Position numbers and translations under genes: made by a program
Source of the DNA: Pelagibacteraceae bacterium AG-426-I15
GTDB taxonomy: Bacteria > Pseudomonadota > Alphaproteobacteria > Pelagibacterales > Pelagibacteraceae
Reading direction: 5' to 3'
Assembly (NCBI GenBank): GCA_003213135.1
Contig: QCNT01000002.1
Coordinates: 106,637-170,636, forward strand
Length of the DNA stretch: 64,000 nt
The notes under the pieces: model-generated
What the model was told of the DNA's origin: nothing
The model's input: the letters and a program-made list of their open reading frames with translations, nothing else
Database searches by the model: none
Shown here: positions 48,135 through 57,474 of the stretch, piece by piece
How the letters are laid out: every line of letters starts with the position of its first letter
Numbering within the stretch: position 1 is the first letter of the stretch

Positions 48135-48592
48135 AATTAAATAACCTTATAAAAACAAATTTCTCAAAAATTAGAGTTGGTAGAGGAATCGGATCAGGCA
48201 AAGGAAAAACATCTGGAAGAGGAGTTAAAGGTCAAAAATCTAGATCAGGAGTTGCTATTAAAAGTTTTGAAGGTGGCCAAATGCCATTGTTTAGAAGATT
48301 ACCCAAAAGAGGTTTTAAGAGTTTCAACAAAAAACATGTAGCAATTTTAAACTTAGAAGATCTACAAAATTTTATTAAAGATAAAAAAATCAAAATAAAT
48401 GACGATCTCAATATTAAATTTTTAAAAGAAAAAAAACTTATTAGAAAAGATTTAAATTTACTGAAAATATTAGGAAAAGGTGAAATAAAAGAAAAAATTA
48501 AAATTAGTACAAATTTTGTTTCAAAATCTGCAAAATCAAAAATTGAAAAAGCGGGAGGTACAATTAAAATTCTATCAAATAATAAAGAATAA
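48131..48592 (+). CDS. rplO: 50S ribosomal protein L15
   Basis: The 153-residue product has the Gly/Lys/Arg-rich N-terminus ([20 protein letters not shown]), [17 protein letters not shown] and a C-terminal L18e-like fold. It follows rpsE directly and precedes secY by 8 bp. Confidence 0.98.
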   Translation: MKLNNLIKTNFSKIRVGRGIGSGKGKTSGRGVKGQKSRSGVAIKSFEGGQMPLFRRLPKRGFKSFNKKHVAILNLEDLQNFIKDKKIKINDDLNIKFLKEKKLIRKDLNLLKILGKGEIKEKIKISTNFVSKSAKSKIEKAGGTIKILSNNKE

Positions 48593-48600
48593 TTTCAATT

Positions 48601-49902
48601 ATGGCTACCGAAGATTTTCAACAAAATGTGTCAACTAAGTCAAACGATTTAAGAAATAGAATACTTTTTACAATTTTAATTCTTTGTATATACAGATTGG
48701 GCACATTCGTACCAATCGCTGGCATTGATCCTTACGCATTACAAGAAATGATGTCCTCATCTCAAAAAGGTTTGTTGGGCATGTTTAATGTTTTTTCGGG
48801 TGGAGCTGTAAGTAGGATGGCAATATTTGCATTAGGGATAATGCCTTATATTTCTTCATCAATTATTGTTCAATTGTTAACCGGTGTTTCAGATTATTTT
48901 AAAAATCTCAAAGAACAGGGAGAAATTGGCAGAAAACAGATAACGCAAATAACAAGATACGGAACAGTTTTGATAGCAACATTGCAAGGTTATGGAGTTG
49001 CTGTTGGATTGGAAAATGCAGGCAACTTAGTAATATCACCTGGAATTTATTTTAAAATAATGACTACTATCACTTTAGTAGCCGGCACAACTTTTCTAAT
49101 GTGGTTAGGAGAACAGATTACATCAAGAGGAATAGGAAACGGAATATCATTAATAATATTTTCTGGGATTGTAGCCGAAATTCCTCGTGCATTAGCATCA
49201 ACCTTTGAATTAGGTAGAACGGGAGCCTTATCTCCAGTCATGATTATAGGAATTTTTATTTTAATAGTAATAACAGTTATATTTATAGTTTTTGTTGAAC
49301 GAGCAATGAGAAAAATTTTAATTAATTATCCAAAGAGACAGATGGGAAACAAAGTCTATGGCGGACAATCTTCACATTTGCCGCTTAAAATTAATACAGC
49401 CGGAGTAATTCCGGCTATTTTTGCATCGGCTTTATTATTGCTTCCCGTAACTTTTTCAAATTTTGGGTTTTCAGAATCTGAATTTTTCTTAAATATTTCG
49501 TCTTTATTTTCACAAGGGAAACCTTTGTACATGTTACTTTACGCTTTTGGAATTATATTTTTCTCTTTTTTTTATACTTCTATAGTTTTCAATCCAAAAG
49601 AAACTGCGGAAAATTTAAGAAAATATGGCGGTTATGTACCTGGAATTAGGCCGGGTGAAAGAACAGCGGAATTTATAGAAACTATTTTAACAAGATTAAC
49701 GACTATTGGAGCATGTTATTTAACTTTAGTTTGCTTAATGCCAGAATTTTTAATTGCTAAATATCCTATACCTTTTTATCTTGGAGGGACCTCCGTATTA
49801 ATTGTTGTTGTTGTTGCAATGGATACAGTTTCCCAAGTTCAAACAAGATTAATGAGTTCACAATACGAATCTTTGATAAAGAAAGCAAAATTTAGTAAAT
49901 AA
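48601..49902 (+). CDS. secY: Preprotein translocase subunit SecY
   Basis: SecY is the protein-conducting channel of the inner membrane. The 433-residue product has ten hydrophobic segments. RLGTFVPIAGID precedes the plug region, and GIMPYISSSIIVQLL and VIPAIFASALLLLP are typical. The C-terminal cytosolic loops carry RKYGGYVPGIRPGERTAEF, needed for SecA and ribosome contact. It sits in the spc operon with adk directly after, as in many bacteria. Confidence 0.99.
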   Translation: MATEDFQQNVSTKSNDLRNRILFTILILCIYRLGTFVPIAGIDPYALQEMMSSSQKGLLGMFNVFSGGAVSRMAIFALGIMPYISSSIIVQLLTGVSDYFKNLKEQGEIGRKQITQITRYGTVLIATLQGYGVAVGLENAGNLVISPGIYFKIMTTITLVAGTTFLMWLGEQITSRGIGNGISLIIFSGIVAEIPRALASTFELGRTGALSPVMIIGIFILIVITVIFIVFVERAMRKILINYPKRQMGNKVYGGQSSHLPLKINTAGVIPAIFASALLLLPVTFSNFGFSESEFFLNISSLFSQGKPLYMLLYAFGIIFFSFFYTSIVFNPKETAENLRKYGGYVPGIRPGERTAEFIETILTRLTTIGACYLTLVCLMPEFLIAKYPIPFYLGGTSVLIVVVVAMDTVSQVQTRLMSSQYESLIKKAKFSK

Positions 49903-49907
49903 AATTT

Positions 49908-50480
49908 ATGAATATAGTTATTTTTGGACCACCAGGTGCAGGCAAAGGCACCCAATCAAAATTTATTGTTGATAAATTTAATTTATATCAATTATCTACA
50001 GGCGATCTTCTAAGAAATGAAATTAAAAATAAAACAAAATTAGGATCTGAAATCTCCTCAATCATAAATTCCGGGGAACTAGTTTCAGATAAAATTGTTA
50101 GTAATTTGATTGAGAAATTCATTTCTAACGAAGCTTATAAACATAAAATTATATTTGACGGTTATCCGAGAACCTTAGGCCAAGCAAAGAATTTAGATGA
50201 ATTATTAAAAAAATATAAACAAAAAATAGATATTGTTTTAAAATTATCTGTAAGTTTAGATACGGTAAAAAAAAGAATTATAGAAAGACAAAGTCAGGAA
50301 AAAAGAGCCGATGACAATGAAGAAATAGCAATCAAAAGATATAAAACTTATGAAATGTCATCTGAACCAGTGTTAGCTTATTACAAGCAATCTAATTTAC
50401 TTAAAGTTGTAAATGGTGAGGCAGGAATATCCGAAATTAATAGTGAAATTAGGGGGTTAATTGACACTATCAAGGGTTGA
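49908..50480 (+). CDS. adk: Adenylate kinase (short form)
   Basis: It interconverts ATP plus AMP and two ADP. The 190-residue product has the P-loop GPPGAGKGTQ near residues 7-16, the AMP-site STGDLLRNE and FDGYPRTLGQA (with Pro and Arg conserved). The LID region (RQSQEKRADDN) is short, unlike the long LID of E. coli Adk (214 residues), and no zinc-binding Cys are present. Confidence 0.96.
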   Translation: MNIVIFGPPGAGKGTQSKFIVDKFNLYQLSTGDLLRNEIKNKTKLGSEISSIINSGELVSDKIVSNLIEKFISNEAYKHKIIFDGYPRTLGQAKNLDELLKKYKQKIDIVLKLSVSLDTVKKRIIERQSQEKRADDNEEIAIKRYKTYEMSSEPVLAYYKQSNLLKVVNGEAGISEINSEIRGLIDTIKG

Positions 50481-50504
50481 CTTTAAGGAATATGAACATA
50501 TAAA
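50477..50504 (+). promoter_or_regulatory. Putative promoter of the alpha operon (rpsM-rpsK-rpoA-rplQ)
   Basis: TTGACT at 50477-50482 overlaps the end of adk. A TATAAA box at 50499-50504 follows after 16 bp, giving a start near 50511, about 20 nt before the rpsM ATG. The geometry matches the promoter-like site before tRNA-Tyr. Confidence 0.45.
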
Positions 50505-50529
50505 TACCTAATTTAAATTATCTTATAAT

Positions 50530-50913
50530 ATGGCTCGAATAGCAGGTGTTAATATACCACAAGACAAAGTAGTTCACATTGCACTAACTTACATTCATGG
50601 TATTGGCAATTTCAATTCAAAATTAATATGTAACAAACTGAACATTCCTTTAACTAAAAGAGTTAACAGTTTATCAGAGGATGAGGTTCTTAAAATAAGG
50701 GAGTATATTGATCAAAATTATAAAGTAGAAGGGGACCTCAGAAGAGAAGTCTCAATGAGTATAAAGAGACTCGTAGATTTGGCGACATACAGAGGTTCAA
50801 GACACAAAAAAAAACTTCCTGTAAGAGGACAAAGAACACACTGCAATGCTAGGACAAGAAAAGGTAAAGCAATTGCTATTGCAGGTAAGAAATTAACACC
50901 ACTTAAAAAGTAA
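50530..50913 (+). CDS. rpsM: 30S ribosomal protein S13
   Basis: The 127-residue product has [20 protein letters not shown] at the start, the helix-turn-helix-like body and the basic tail [16 protein letters not shown]. It is slightly longer than E. coli S13 (118). rpmJ (L36), which precedes rpsM in many bacteria, is not found in the 49-bp gap. Confidence 0.98.
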   Translation: MARIAGVNIPQDKVVHIALTYIHGIGNFNSKLICNKLNIPLTKRVNSLSEDEVLKIREYIDQNYKVEGDLRREVSMSIKRLVDLATYRGSRHKKKLPVRGQRTHCNARTRKGKAIAIAGKKLTPLKK

Positions 50914-50922
50914 TTAAATTTA

Positions 50923-51366
50923 ATGAACAAAAAAATTGAGAAAAAAAAAGAAGACACAAAAGAACAAGAAGATAAGATTGTAAAACAAAAAACTAAGAAA
51001 AAAAGTAAAACTAAAAGAAATATTACTTCAGGAATAGCTTTTGTACAATCAACCTTCAATAATACAATTATATCTATAGCAGACGAAAATGGAAATGTTG
51101 TTGCCTGGTGTTCTGCTGGATCAAAAGGTTTTAAAGGATCAAGAAAATCAACACCATATGCCGCACAAGTAGCTGCAGATGATGCTGGAGAAAAAGCTTA
51201 TGAACAAGGACTAAGAACACTAACTGTGCAAGTTAAAGGACCTGGATCTGGTCGCGAGACAGCATTGAGAGCATTACAATCTCGTGGTTTTAAAATTACT
51301 TCAATAAAAGATACCACTCCAATGCCTCATAACGGAGCTCGACCACCAAAAAAAAGGAGAGTATAA
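50923..51366 (+). CDS. rpsK: 30S ribosomal protein S11, with Lys/Glu N-terminal tail
   Basis: S11 is part of the 30S platform. The core starts near residue 33 ([20 protein letters not shown]) and has [12 protein letters not shown] and PPKKRRV at the end. The first 32 residues are an additional tail made almost only of Lys, Glu, Asp, Gln and Thr, giving 147 residues in place of about 129. rpoA begins 1 bp after its stop. Confidence 0.98.
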   Translation: MNKKIEKKKEDTKEQEDKIVKQKTKKKSKTKRNITSGIAFVQSTFNNTIISIADENGNVVAWCSAGSKGFKGSRKSTPYAAQVAADDAGEKAYEQGLRTLTVQVKGPGSGRETALRALQSRGFKITSIKDTTPMPHNGARPPKKRRV

Positions 51367-51367
51367 A

Positions 51368-52399
51368 ATGCAAACCCCAAATATTTTTGATAAAAATTGG
51401 AAATCACTTATTAAACCGTCTAAATTACAAATATCTAGCAACGATGATAAATCAGTCGCAAAAGTTATTGCGGAGCCTTTAGAAAAAGGTTTTGCACAAA
51501 CATTGGGTAACTCACTTAGAAGAATATTACTATCATCAATACAGGGTGCCGCTGTAACAGCAATTCAAATAGATGGAGTTTTACACGAATTCTCATCTAT
51601 TAAAGGAGTTAGAGAAGATGTTACTGATATAGTGCTTAATGTTAAAAACTTAGCAGTTAAACTTTCATCAGAAGGCCCGAAAAAGGTTATTCTCGATGCC
51701 ACTGGGCCCAAAGAAGTAAAAGCAAAAGATATAGAATTAATTTCTGATGTTGAAATAATAAATCCTGATCAAACAATATGTAATTTAGATGAAAATACAA
51801 AGTTTCATATGGAATTGATAGTGAATACTGGACGCGGATATGTTCTTGCCTCAAAAAATAAATCTGAAGATACACCTTTAGGCATGATTCCGATAGATTC
51901 TCTTTTTAGTCCAGTTAAAAGAGTATCTTATAAAATTGACACAACCAGAGAAGGAGCCGCGCTTGATTATGACAAATTAGTTATGGAAGTTGAAACAAAC
52001 GGGACTGTCCCTGCCGAAGACTCAGTTGCATTTGCAGCACGAATTTTTCAGGATCAGCTTTCAATGTTTGTAAACTTTGAGGATCCAAAAGAAGTTCCAA
52101 AACAAAAAGCTCCAGTTGAACCAGAGTTTAATAAAAATCTTCTAAAAAAAGTTGAAGAATTAGAATTGTCAGTCAGATCAATGAATTGTTTGAAAAATGA
52201 CAACATAATTTATATTGGTGACCTAGTACAAAAAACAGAACCAGAAATGTTAAGAACACCAAATTTTGGAAGAAAGTCGTTAAATGAAATAAAAGAGGTT
52301 CTTAGCTCAATGTCGTTATACCTTGGAATGGAGATACCAAATTGGCCACCAGATAATATAGCTGAATTATCTAAAAAATTAGAAGAAAATACATATTAA
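51368..52399 (+). CDS. rpoA: DNA-directed RNA polymerase subunit alpha
   Basis: Alpha dimerises to start polymerase assembly, and its C-terminal domain binds promoter UP elements and activators. The 343-residue product has the N-terminal domain with [20 protein letters not shown] near residues 37-56 and the RNA-polymerase dimer contacts. After a linker, the C-terminal helix-hairpin-helix domain has [19 protein letters not shown] and [14 protein letters not shown]. Confidence 0.99.
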   Translation: MQTPNIFDKNWKSLIKPSKLQISSNDDKSVAKVIAEPLEKGFAQTLGNSLRRILLSSIQGAAVTAIQIDGVLHEFSSIKGVREDVTDIVLNVKNLAVKLSSEGPKKVILDATGPKEVKAKDIELISDVEIINPDQTICNLDENTKFHMELIVNTGRGYVLASKNKSEDTPLGMIPIDSLFSPVKRVSYKIDTTREGAALDYDKLVMEVETNGTVPAEDSVAFAARIFQDQLSMFVNFEDPKEVPKQKAPVEPEFNKNLLKKVEELELSVRSMNCLKNDNIIYIGDLVQKTEPEMLRTPNFGRKSLNEIKEVLSSMSLYLGMEIPNWPPDNIAELSKKLEENTY

Positions 52400-52400
52400 T

Positions 52401-52844
52401 ATGAGACACAAATTTGGTTATAGAAAATTAAATAGGACAGGTGAACACAGAAAAGCTCTATTTCAAAATATGCTTAATTCATTAATAAAATACGAGCAGA
52501 TAATCACAACTTTGCCAAAAGCAAAAGAATTGAAACCAAAAATTGATAAACTTATTACTTTGGGTAAGAAAGCTAATCTTAAAGAGAAAAAGGATCTATT
52601 TTCAAAACTTCAAAACAAAAACTCAGTAAAAAAAATCTACGATATTTTATCTAAAAGATACGCTAATAGAAAAGGCGGTTACTCAAGAGTTTTAAAAGCT
52701 GGTTTTAGAACAGGCGACGACTCACCAATGGCTGTAATTGAATTAATAGACAGAGACCCTAATGCAAAAAAAGTAGATAAGCCCAAACAAAAAGACACTC
52801 CCAAAAAAGACAAAGAAATACTTCCAAAAACTGCTACCAAATAA
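52401..52844 (+). CDS. rplQ: 50S ribosomal protein L17, with Lys-rich tail
   Basis: The product has [39 protein letters not shown] and [20 protein letters not shown]. It is 147 residues, about 20 more than E. coli L17, owing to a Lys/Pro/Asp tail after about residue 120. It ends the ribosomal block, 16 bp before the pseudouridine synthase gene. Confidence 0.98.
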   Translation: MRHKFGYRKLNRTGEHRKALFQNMLNSLIKYEQIITTLPKAKELKPKIDKLITLGKKANLKEKKDLFSKLQNKNSVKKIYDILSKRYANRKGGYSRVLKAGFRTGDDSPMAVIELIDRDPNAKKVDKPKQKDTPKKDKEILPKTATK

Positions 52845-52860
52845 TATAAGTTACAATTAA

Positions 52861-53766
52861 ATGTTAAAAAAGTTTTTAGTCAACGACGACTACCATAATT
52901 CTCGTTTCGACAGATGGTTTAAGCACAATGTATCTAACATTCCTCAATCATTAATAGAAAAACTAATAAGGAAAAAAAAAATAAAAATAAATAAGAAAAA
53001 AGCGAAAACTTCGTACAGAGTACAATCAAACGATACAATCGAACTATATGGTTTGGAAGATTTAAAGCCTAGCAATAAATCAAGCAAACAGAAATACAAA
53101 CCTTCCGAAAAAGAAAAAGGAATTTACAGTAAATTCATTATTGAAAATAATGATAATTTTATAGTTATTAATAAACCAAGCGGAATTCCTGTTCAGTCAG
53201 GAACAAAGTCATATAAAAATATAATAGATATATTAAATGAAACAAAATTCTTTGAAAACAGAAAACCTTTTATTGTTCATAGATTAGATAAAGAGACCTC
53301 AGGAGTTATGATAGTTGCAAAAAATAGAGAGTATGCTCAATTATTTACTTCGCTTTTCAGAATTAGAAAAATTCACAAAACATATCTCGCAATAGCCCAT
53401 GGTCGAGTAAAAAAAAATATTAATTTGCTTCAAGATAATCTTGTTACATATGAAAAAAATAAAAAAGTAGTTCAAAAAGCAATTTCACATTTAAAAATAC
53501 TAAAAAATAATGATGATTATTCTTTTCTTGAACTCAAACCCATTACGGGCAGGAAACATCAATTAAGAAAGCAATTATTTAATATAGGACACCCTATAGT
53601 TGGAGATGACAAATATTTTATTACTAGCTTAAAAAGTAAATTTAAAAATAAAAATATTATGTTACATGCATATAAAATTAAGTTTATGATAAACAATATT
53701 AAATATAATTTTGAAGCTCAATATAATGAAGAATTTCAGAAATTTATTAAAAAACTTAAACTCTAA
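52861..53766 (+). CDS. RluC/RluD-type pseudouridine synthase
   Basis: It isomerises uridines in rRNA. The 301-residue product has an N-terminal S4 RNA-binding domain (about residues 12-65, SRFDRWFKHN). The catalytic Asp is Asp143 in HRLDKETSGVMIVAKN, followed by GRKHQLRKQLFNIGHPIVGD. This fits the RluA superfamily of RluC or RluD type; the exact rRNA sites are not clear from sequence. It starts 16 bp after rplQ and its 3' end overlaps the convergent lipB by 11 bp. Confidence 0.9.
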   Translation: MLKKFLVNDDYHNSRFDRWFKHNVSNIPQSLIEKLIRKKKIKINKKKAKTSYRVQSNDTIELYGLEDLKPSNKSSKQKYKPSEKEKGIYSKFIIENNDNFIVINKPSGIPVQSGTKSYKNIIDILNETKFFENRKPFIVHRLDKETSGVMIVAKNREYAQLFTSLFRIRKIHKTYLAIAHGRVKKNINLLQDNLVTYEKNKKVVQKAISHLKILKNNDDYSFLELKPITGRKHQLRKQLFNIGHPIVGDDKYFITSLKSKFKNKNIMLHAYKIKFMINNIKYNFEAQYNEEFQKFIKKLKL

Positions 53767-54361
53767 ATAAAGCCTTCAAAAAAATTTTTTTTAAGTTTTT
53801 TGTAACATTAGAAATATCTTTTTTTTCGTTTCTTATAGACGTAACTTTTGTATTATTAAGACCACAAGGACTTATTTTCATATAGTCATTAAGATTATTC
53901 TTTATATTAATTGAAAAACCATGATATGCAATCCAGCGAGTAACTCTTATACCAATCGCTGAAATTTTTTTCTTTTTAACCCATATACCTATATTTTTTT
54001 TATCTGCATAAGACTCTATATTATAAATATTTAAGAATTTAATAATTGTATTTTCAATTTGTCTTACAAGATTTCTTATATCTTTCTTTCTTCTATTCAA
54101 ATCAAGAACAAAGTAAACAATTTGTTGACCTGGATTGTGAAGTGTAATTTTTCCACCTCGATTTGTTTTCACCACCTTTATTGATTTATCTAATATCTCA
54201 TCTTTTTTAGACCTTATCCCAGCCGTGTATGTTAATGGATGTTCTAAAAACCACACTAATTCTGGACCACCTGCTTTTACTTCTTCTACTCTTTTTTCAA
54301 GTATCTTTAGGGCTTTTGTATAATTTACTGGTTTTTTAGTAATTTTGAATTCTACGTCCAT
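53756..54361 (-). CDS. lipB: Octanoyl-[ACP]:protein octanoyltransferase
   Basis: LipB moves octanoate from ACP to lipoyl domains, the first step of endogenous lipoate synthesis. The product (201 residues from the ATG at 54361) has NRGGKITLHNPGQQIVYFV near residues 67-85, the catalytic Lys132 in KKISAIGIRV, and Cys166 in SPCGLNNTKVTSI. A longer reading from 54535 would add 58 residues without family similarity and run into mgtE, so the later Met is chosen. It is divergent from mgtE across 64 bp. Confidence 0.95.
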   Translation of the reverse strand: MDVEFKITKKPVNYTKALKILEKRVEEVKAGGPELVWFLEHPLTYTAGIRSKKDEILDKSIKVVKTNRGGKITLHNPGQQIVYFVLDLNRRKKDIRNLVRQIENTIIKFLNIYNIESYADKKNIGIWVKKKKISAIGIRVTRWIAYHGFSINIKNNLNDYMKISPCGLNNTKVTSIRNEKKDISNVTKNLKKIFLKALFRV

Positions 54362-54425
54362 TTTAAATTGAATTTTATCATTAGATAAACTAAAAGTCTC
54401 AAAAATTAAAATAACTTGGTGAATT

Positions 54426-55805
54426 ATGAGTTTAGTTAAATCAATTGGAAAACAAAAAGTAAATGTAGATTTTAATAAAGATTTTATCAATCTTTTTAGT
54501 GAGAAGATAAAAGCCAAAGATGTTGCTTTTATCAACCAAACCTTAGAAGACCTGCACGCCGCGGACGTAGCAGACTTGATTGAAAACCTTGATACCGAAA
54601 CTAGAAATAAGTTAATAGAGATTGAGGCATTTACTATCGAGCCAGAGATTTTTGTAGAGTTGAACGAGTCCTTGCAATCAGAGGTACTTGTTCTTCTTAC
54701 ACCAGAGTCCGTTGCTAAAATCTTGCATAAATTAGAGTCTGATAATGCTCTTCAAATATTAGAAAAAATAGAAGAAGAAAAAAAGAAAAGAGTTTTAGAC
54801 AAATTATCTCCTCAAGACCGATTCCTTTTAGAAGAAGGGCTTAGTTATCCCGAGGACTCAGCCGCAAGAATAATGCAAAGAGAGTTCACTGCTGTACCAA
54901 GTGATTGGACTGTTGGTCAAACAATTGATTATTTAAGAGAAAATAAAGAATTACCAGAAGAATTTTTGGAAATATTTGTTGTAGATAAAAATTTTAAACC
55001 TATTGGAACTGTTCCGTCATCAAGAGTTTTAAGAACTCCCAGAGATTCTAAAATGAATTCAATTATGAGAGAAATACCTGTGCTAATTTCAGTAAATATG
55101 GACAAAGAAGAAGTAGGTCTTACGTTTGAAAATTATAACCTTGTTTCCGCTGGTGTAGTAAATAAAGACAATAAATTAATAGGCATGATAACAGCAGACG
55201 ACGTTGTTACAGTAGTTCAAGAAGAGGCCGAAGAAGATATTTTAAGATTAGCAGGGGTAGGAGATGAAGAAATTACGGATGGGGTTTTTAAAAAAACAAA
55301 AAGAAGATTCACTTGGCTTTTACTTAATCTTTTTACAGCGGTTATTGCATCAATTGTAATTGGTTTTTTTCAGGAAGATATAGAAAAAGTAGTGGCGCTA
55401 GCAGTATTGATGCCAATAGTAGCATCAATGGGAGGAAATGCTGGCATGCAAACACTTGCAGTAACAATAAGAGCAATTGCAAAAAAAGAAATTTACTCTG
55501 GAAATTTTTTAAAGATAGTTACAAAAGAATTTATAATTGGAGTTTTGAATGGAGTAATTTTTGCAGTCATAGCCGGGGTAATTGTAAATTTCTGGTTTAA
55601 ACAAATGGACTTATCAATCCTTATTGCTGTTGCAATGGTATTAAACATGATAGTAGCAGGTTTGTTTGGTATTTTAGTTCCGGTATCTTTAAAAAAATTT
55701 AATATAGATCCGGCATTAGCTTCCAGTGTTTTTGTTACAACAATAACAGATGTGATTGGATTCTTATCCTTTCTTGGAATCGGTTCATATTTTTTTCTTA
55801 ACTAA
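54426..55805 (+). CDS. mgtE: Magnesium transporter MgtE
   Basis: MgtE is a magnesium-gated magnesium channel in the inner membrane. The 459-residue product has the N-terminal MgtE_N domain (helical repeats, residues about 35-135), two CBS domains (about 140-265) and five hydrophobic segments after residue 290. The pore block is PIVASMGGNAGMQTLAVTIR. The gating Asp/Glu-rich regions are present. It ends with a 4-bp overlap with the convergent panC. Confidence 0.95.
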   Translation: MSLVKSIGKQKVNVDFNKDFINLFSEKIKAKDVAFINQTLEDLHAADVADLIENLDTETRNKLIEIEAFTIEPEIFVELNESLQSEVLVLLTPESVAKILHKLESDNALQILEKIEEEKKKRVLDKLSPQDRFLLEEGLSYPEDSAARIMQREFTAVPSDWTVGQTIDYLRENKELPEEFLEIFVVDKNFKPIGTVPSSRVLRTPRDSKMNSIMREIPVLISVNMDKEEVGLTFENYNLVSAGVVNKDNKLIGMITADDVVTVVQEEAEEDILRLAGVGDEEITDGVFKKTKRRFTWLLLNLFTAVIASIVIGFFQEDIEKVVALAVLMPIVASMGGNAGMQTLAVTIRAIAKKEIYSGNFLKIVTKEFIIGVLNGVIFAVIAGVIVNFWFKQMDLSILIAVAMVLNMIVAGLFGILVPVSLKKFNIDPALASSVFVTTITDVIGFLSFLGIGSYFFLN

Positions 55806-56611
55806 AAGTTATCAATAAATCTAACCTTACCAATGTAAAAAGCAAAAAATAAATTATATACATTTCTTTTAGGTTTTTTTAAAGTTTTTAAATCAATTAG
55901 TTCAATATAATCAACTTTTTTTGCTCCAGCGTAAAGAAGGTCTCTTTTAATTTTATTAAAATTATATCTAGTTTTTTTGCAAATTAAATTATTTTTATAA
56001 TTTCTGAGAACTTTTATGATTTTAATAAGATTTAGATTTTGATACCTGTTTAATTTTCTCAATCTTGAGGAATAAGCTATAAAATTCTTATCTCTAATGG
56101 TCTTACAAGGCACCACCTTAATATTTAATCTATTTTTTTCAATATGCTTTTTAATTAAATAAAGTTGTTGAAAATCTTTTTTTCCGAGCAAAATCTTTTT
56201 AGGTTTAATTATTTCTATTAGACGATTCACAACATTTATCACACCTTTAAAATGTCCTTTTCTATGTTGACCACATAATTTTTTTGAAAATTTATCTACA
56301 AATATTTTATTTTTGGTTCTGAAATTGTATATATCGGAATAACTTGGTTTATATAAATAGTTAACTTTTAGTTTTTTTAATATTTTAATATCGTTCTTGT
56401 AAGTTTTGGGATAACTATTGAAGTCTTTCTTGTTCTCAAATTGTTTAGGATTTACAAAAATGCTAACAATAGTTTTGTTTGATTCCTTAACTGACTTTTT
56501 AATAAGACTTTCGTGACCTTTATGCAAAGCACCCATGGTTGGAACAAAACTAATATTATTGATATTTTTAATTTCTTTTTGTAACTTCTTTTTATTCGTA
56601 AATAATTTCAT
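55802..56611 (-). CDS. panC: Pantothenate synthetase
   Basis: It joins pantoate and beta-alanine using ATP to make pantothenate (vitamin B5). The 269-residue product has FVPTMGALHKGHESLI near residues 22-37 (the HxGH-type nucleotide site), SIFVNPKQF, and GKKDFQQL near 142. The later KKTRYNFN-to-YIELID block matches the C-terminal domain. panB is not in the window. Confidence 0.95.
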   Translation of the reverse strand: MKLFTNKKKLQKEIKNINNISFVPTMGALHKGHESLIKKSVKESNKTIVSIFVNPKQFENKKDFNSYPKTYKNDIKILKKLKVNYLYKPSYSDIYNFRTKNKIFVDKFSKKLCGQHRKGHFKGVINVVNRLIEIIKPKKILLGKKDFQQLYLIKKHIEKNRLNIKVVPCKTIRDKNFIAYSSRLRKLNRYQNLNLIKIIKVLRNYKNNLICKKTRYNFNKIKRDLLYAGAKKVDYIELIDLKTLKKPKRNVYNLFFAFYIGKVRFIDNF

Positions 56612-56646
56612 TTGTAAAATATTTATTTAACTAGTAAAAGGTTTTA

Positions 56647-57465
56647 ATGGTCAAACAAGCAATCATTCCACTAGCAGGATTAGGTACAAGATTGTTGCCG
56701 CTGTCAAGTGTAATTCCTAAAGAATTATTGCCAATAAACGGAAAACCAAATTTAGAATATATAATGGATGAATGTATTCAAGCGGGAATAAAACAATTTA
56801 TTTTAGTCGTTCCAAAAAATAGACCCAGTATAAAAAAGTATTTTTTTAATGATAATTTTTACAAAAAAATAATTAAAAAGAAAAAAAACGATAAACGTTT
56901 AAGAGAAGTTTTCAAAAGAATTAAACGTTATCAAAAAATGATCAAATTTGTTTATCAAAACAAACCTGAAGGAACAGGCCATGCGGTATTGCAGTGCAAA
57001 AAATACTTAAAAGGAACACATTTTTTAATGTTATTAGCAGATGATTTAATTGTTAAAAAAAATTGTTCTAAAGAAATGATAGCTTTGCATAAAAGAACAA
57101 AAGGATCCGTGATTGCCACAAAAAGAGTAGAAAGAAAAACTGTATCAAGATGGGGTATCTTGGGTTTCAAAAACAAAACAAGAAACTCCTTTTTAATTAA
57201 TGAGGTAATAGAAAAACCTAAATTAAGTGAAGCACCTTCAAATTATGCCATAATTGGAAGATATATTTTGCCCAAAAAAATATTTTCTGTTTTAAAGAAT
57301 CAAGGAAGAGGAAAAGGTGGAGAGATTCATATTACAGATGCAATAAAAAGTTTAGTTAAAAGAAATGAAAAATTTTATGGAAATATATTTAAAGGTAAAT
57401 ACATTGATTGCGGAACACTCGAAGGATTTATTAATTCTGGTACCACAATTTCGAAATATTTATAA
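56647..57465 (+). CDS. galU: UTP-glucose-1-phosphate uridylyltransferase
   Basis: It makes UDP-glucose from glucose-1-phosphate and UTP. The 272-residue product has the nucleotide-binding AGLGTRLLPLSSVIPKELLP near residues 10-29, NKPEGTGHAVLQC, LLADDLI and the GRYILPKKIF region. It is 9 bp before ugd, so the pair makes UDP-glucose and then UDP-glucuronate. It also supplies the galE/glf route in the glycan region. Confidence 0.95.
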   Translation: MVKQAIIPLAGLGTRLLPLSSVIPKELLPINGKPNLEYIMDECIQAGIKQFILVVPKNRPSIKKYFFNDNFYKKIIKKKKNDKRLREVFKRIKRYQKMIKFVYQNKPEGTGHAVLQCKKYLKGTHFLMLLADDLIVKKNCSKEMIALHKRTKGSVIATKRVERKTVSRWGILGFKNKTRNSFLINEVIEKPKLSEAPSNYAIIGRYILPKKIFSVLKNQGRGKGGEIHITDAIKSLVKRNEKFYGNIFKGKYIDCGTLEGFINSGTTISKYL

Positions 57466-57474
57466 AAAATCATT

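Noticed and set aside
50524..50529. TATAAT directly before the rpsM ATG as a -10 box.
   Set aside because: It would place the start inside the rpsM coding region and has no -35 at the right distance; the upstream TTGACT/TATAAA pair fits better.
53756..54535. Longer LipB starting at 54535.
   Set aside because: The extra 58 residues have no LipB similarity and overlap mgtE; the Met at 54361 gives the family length.
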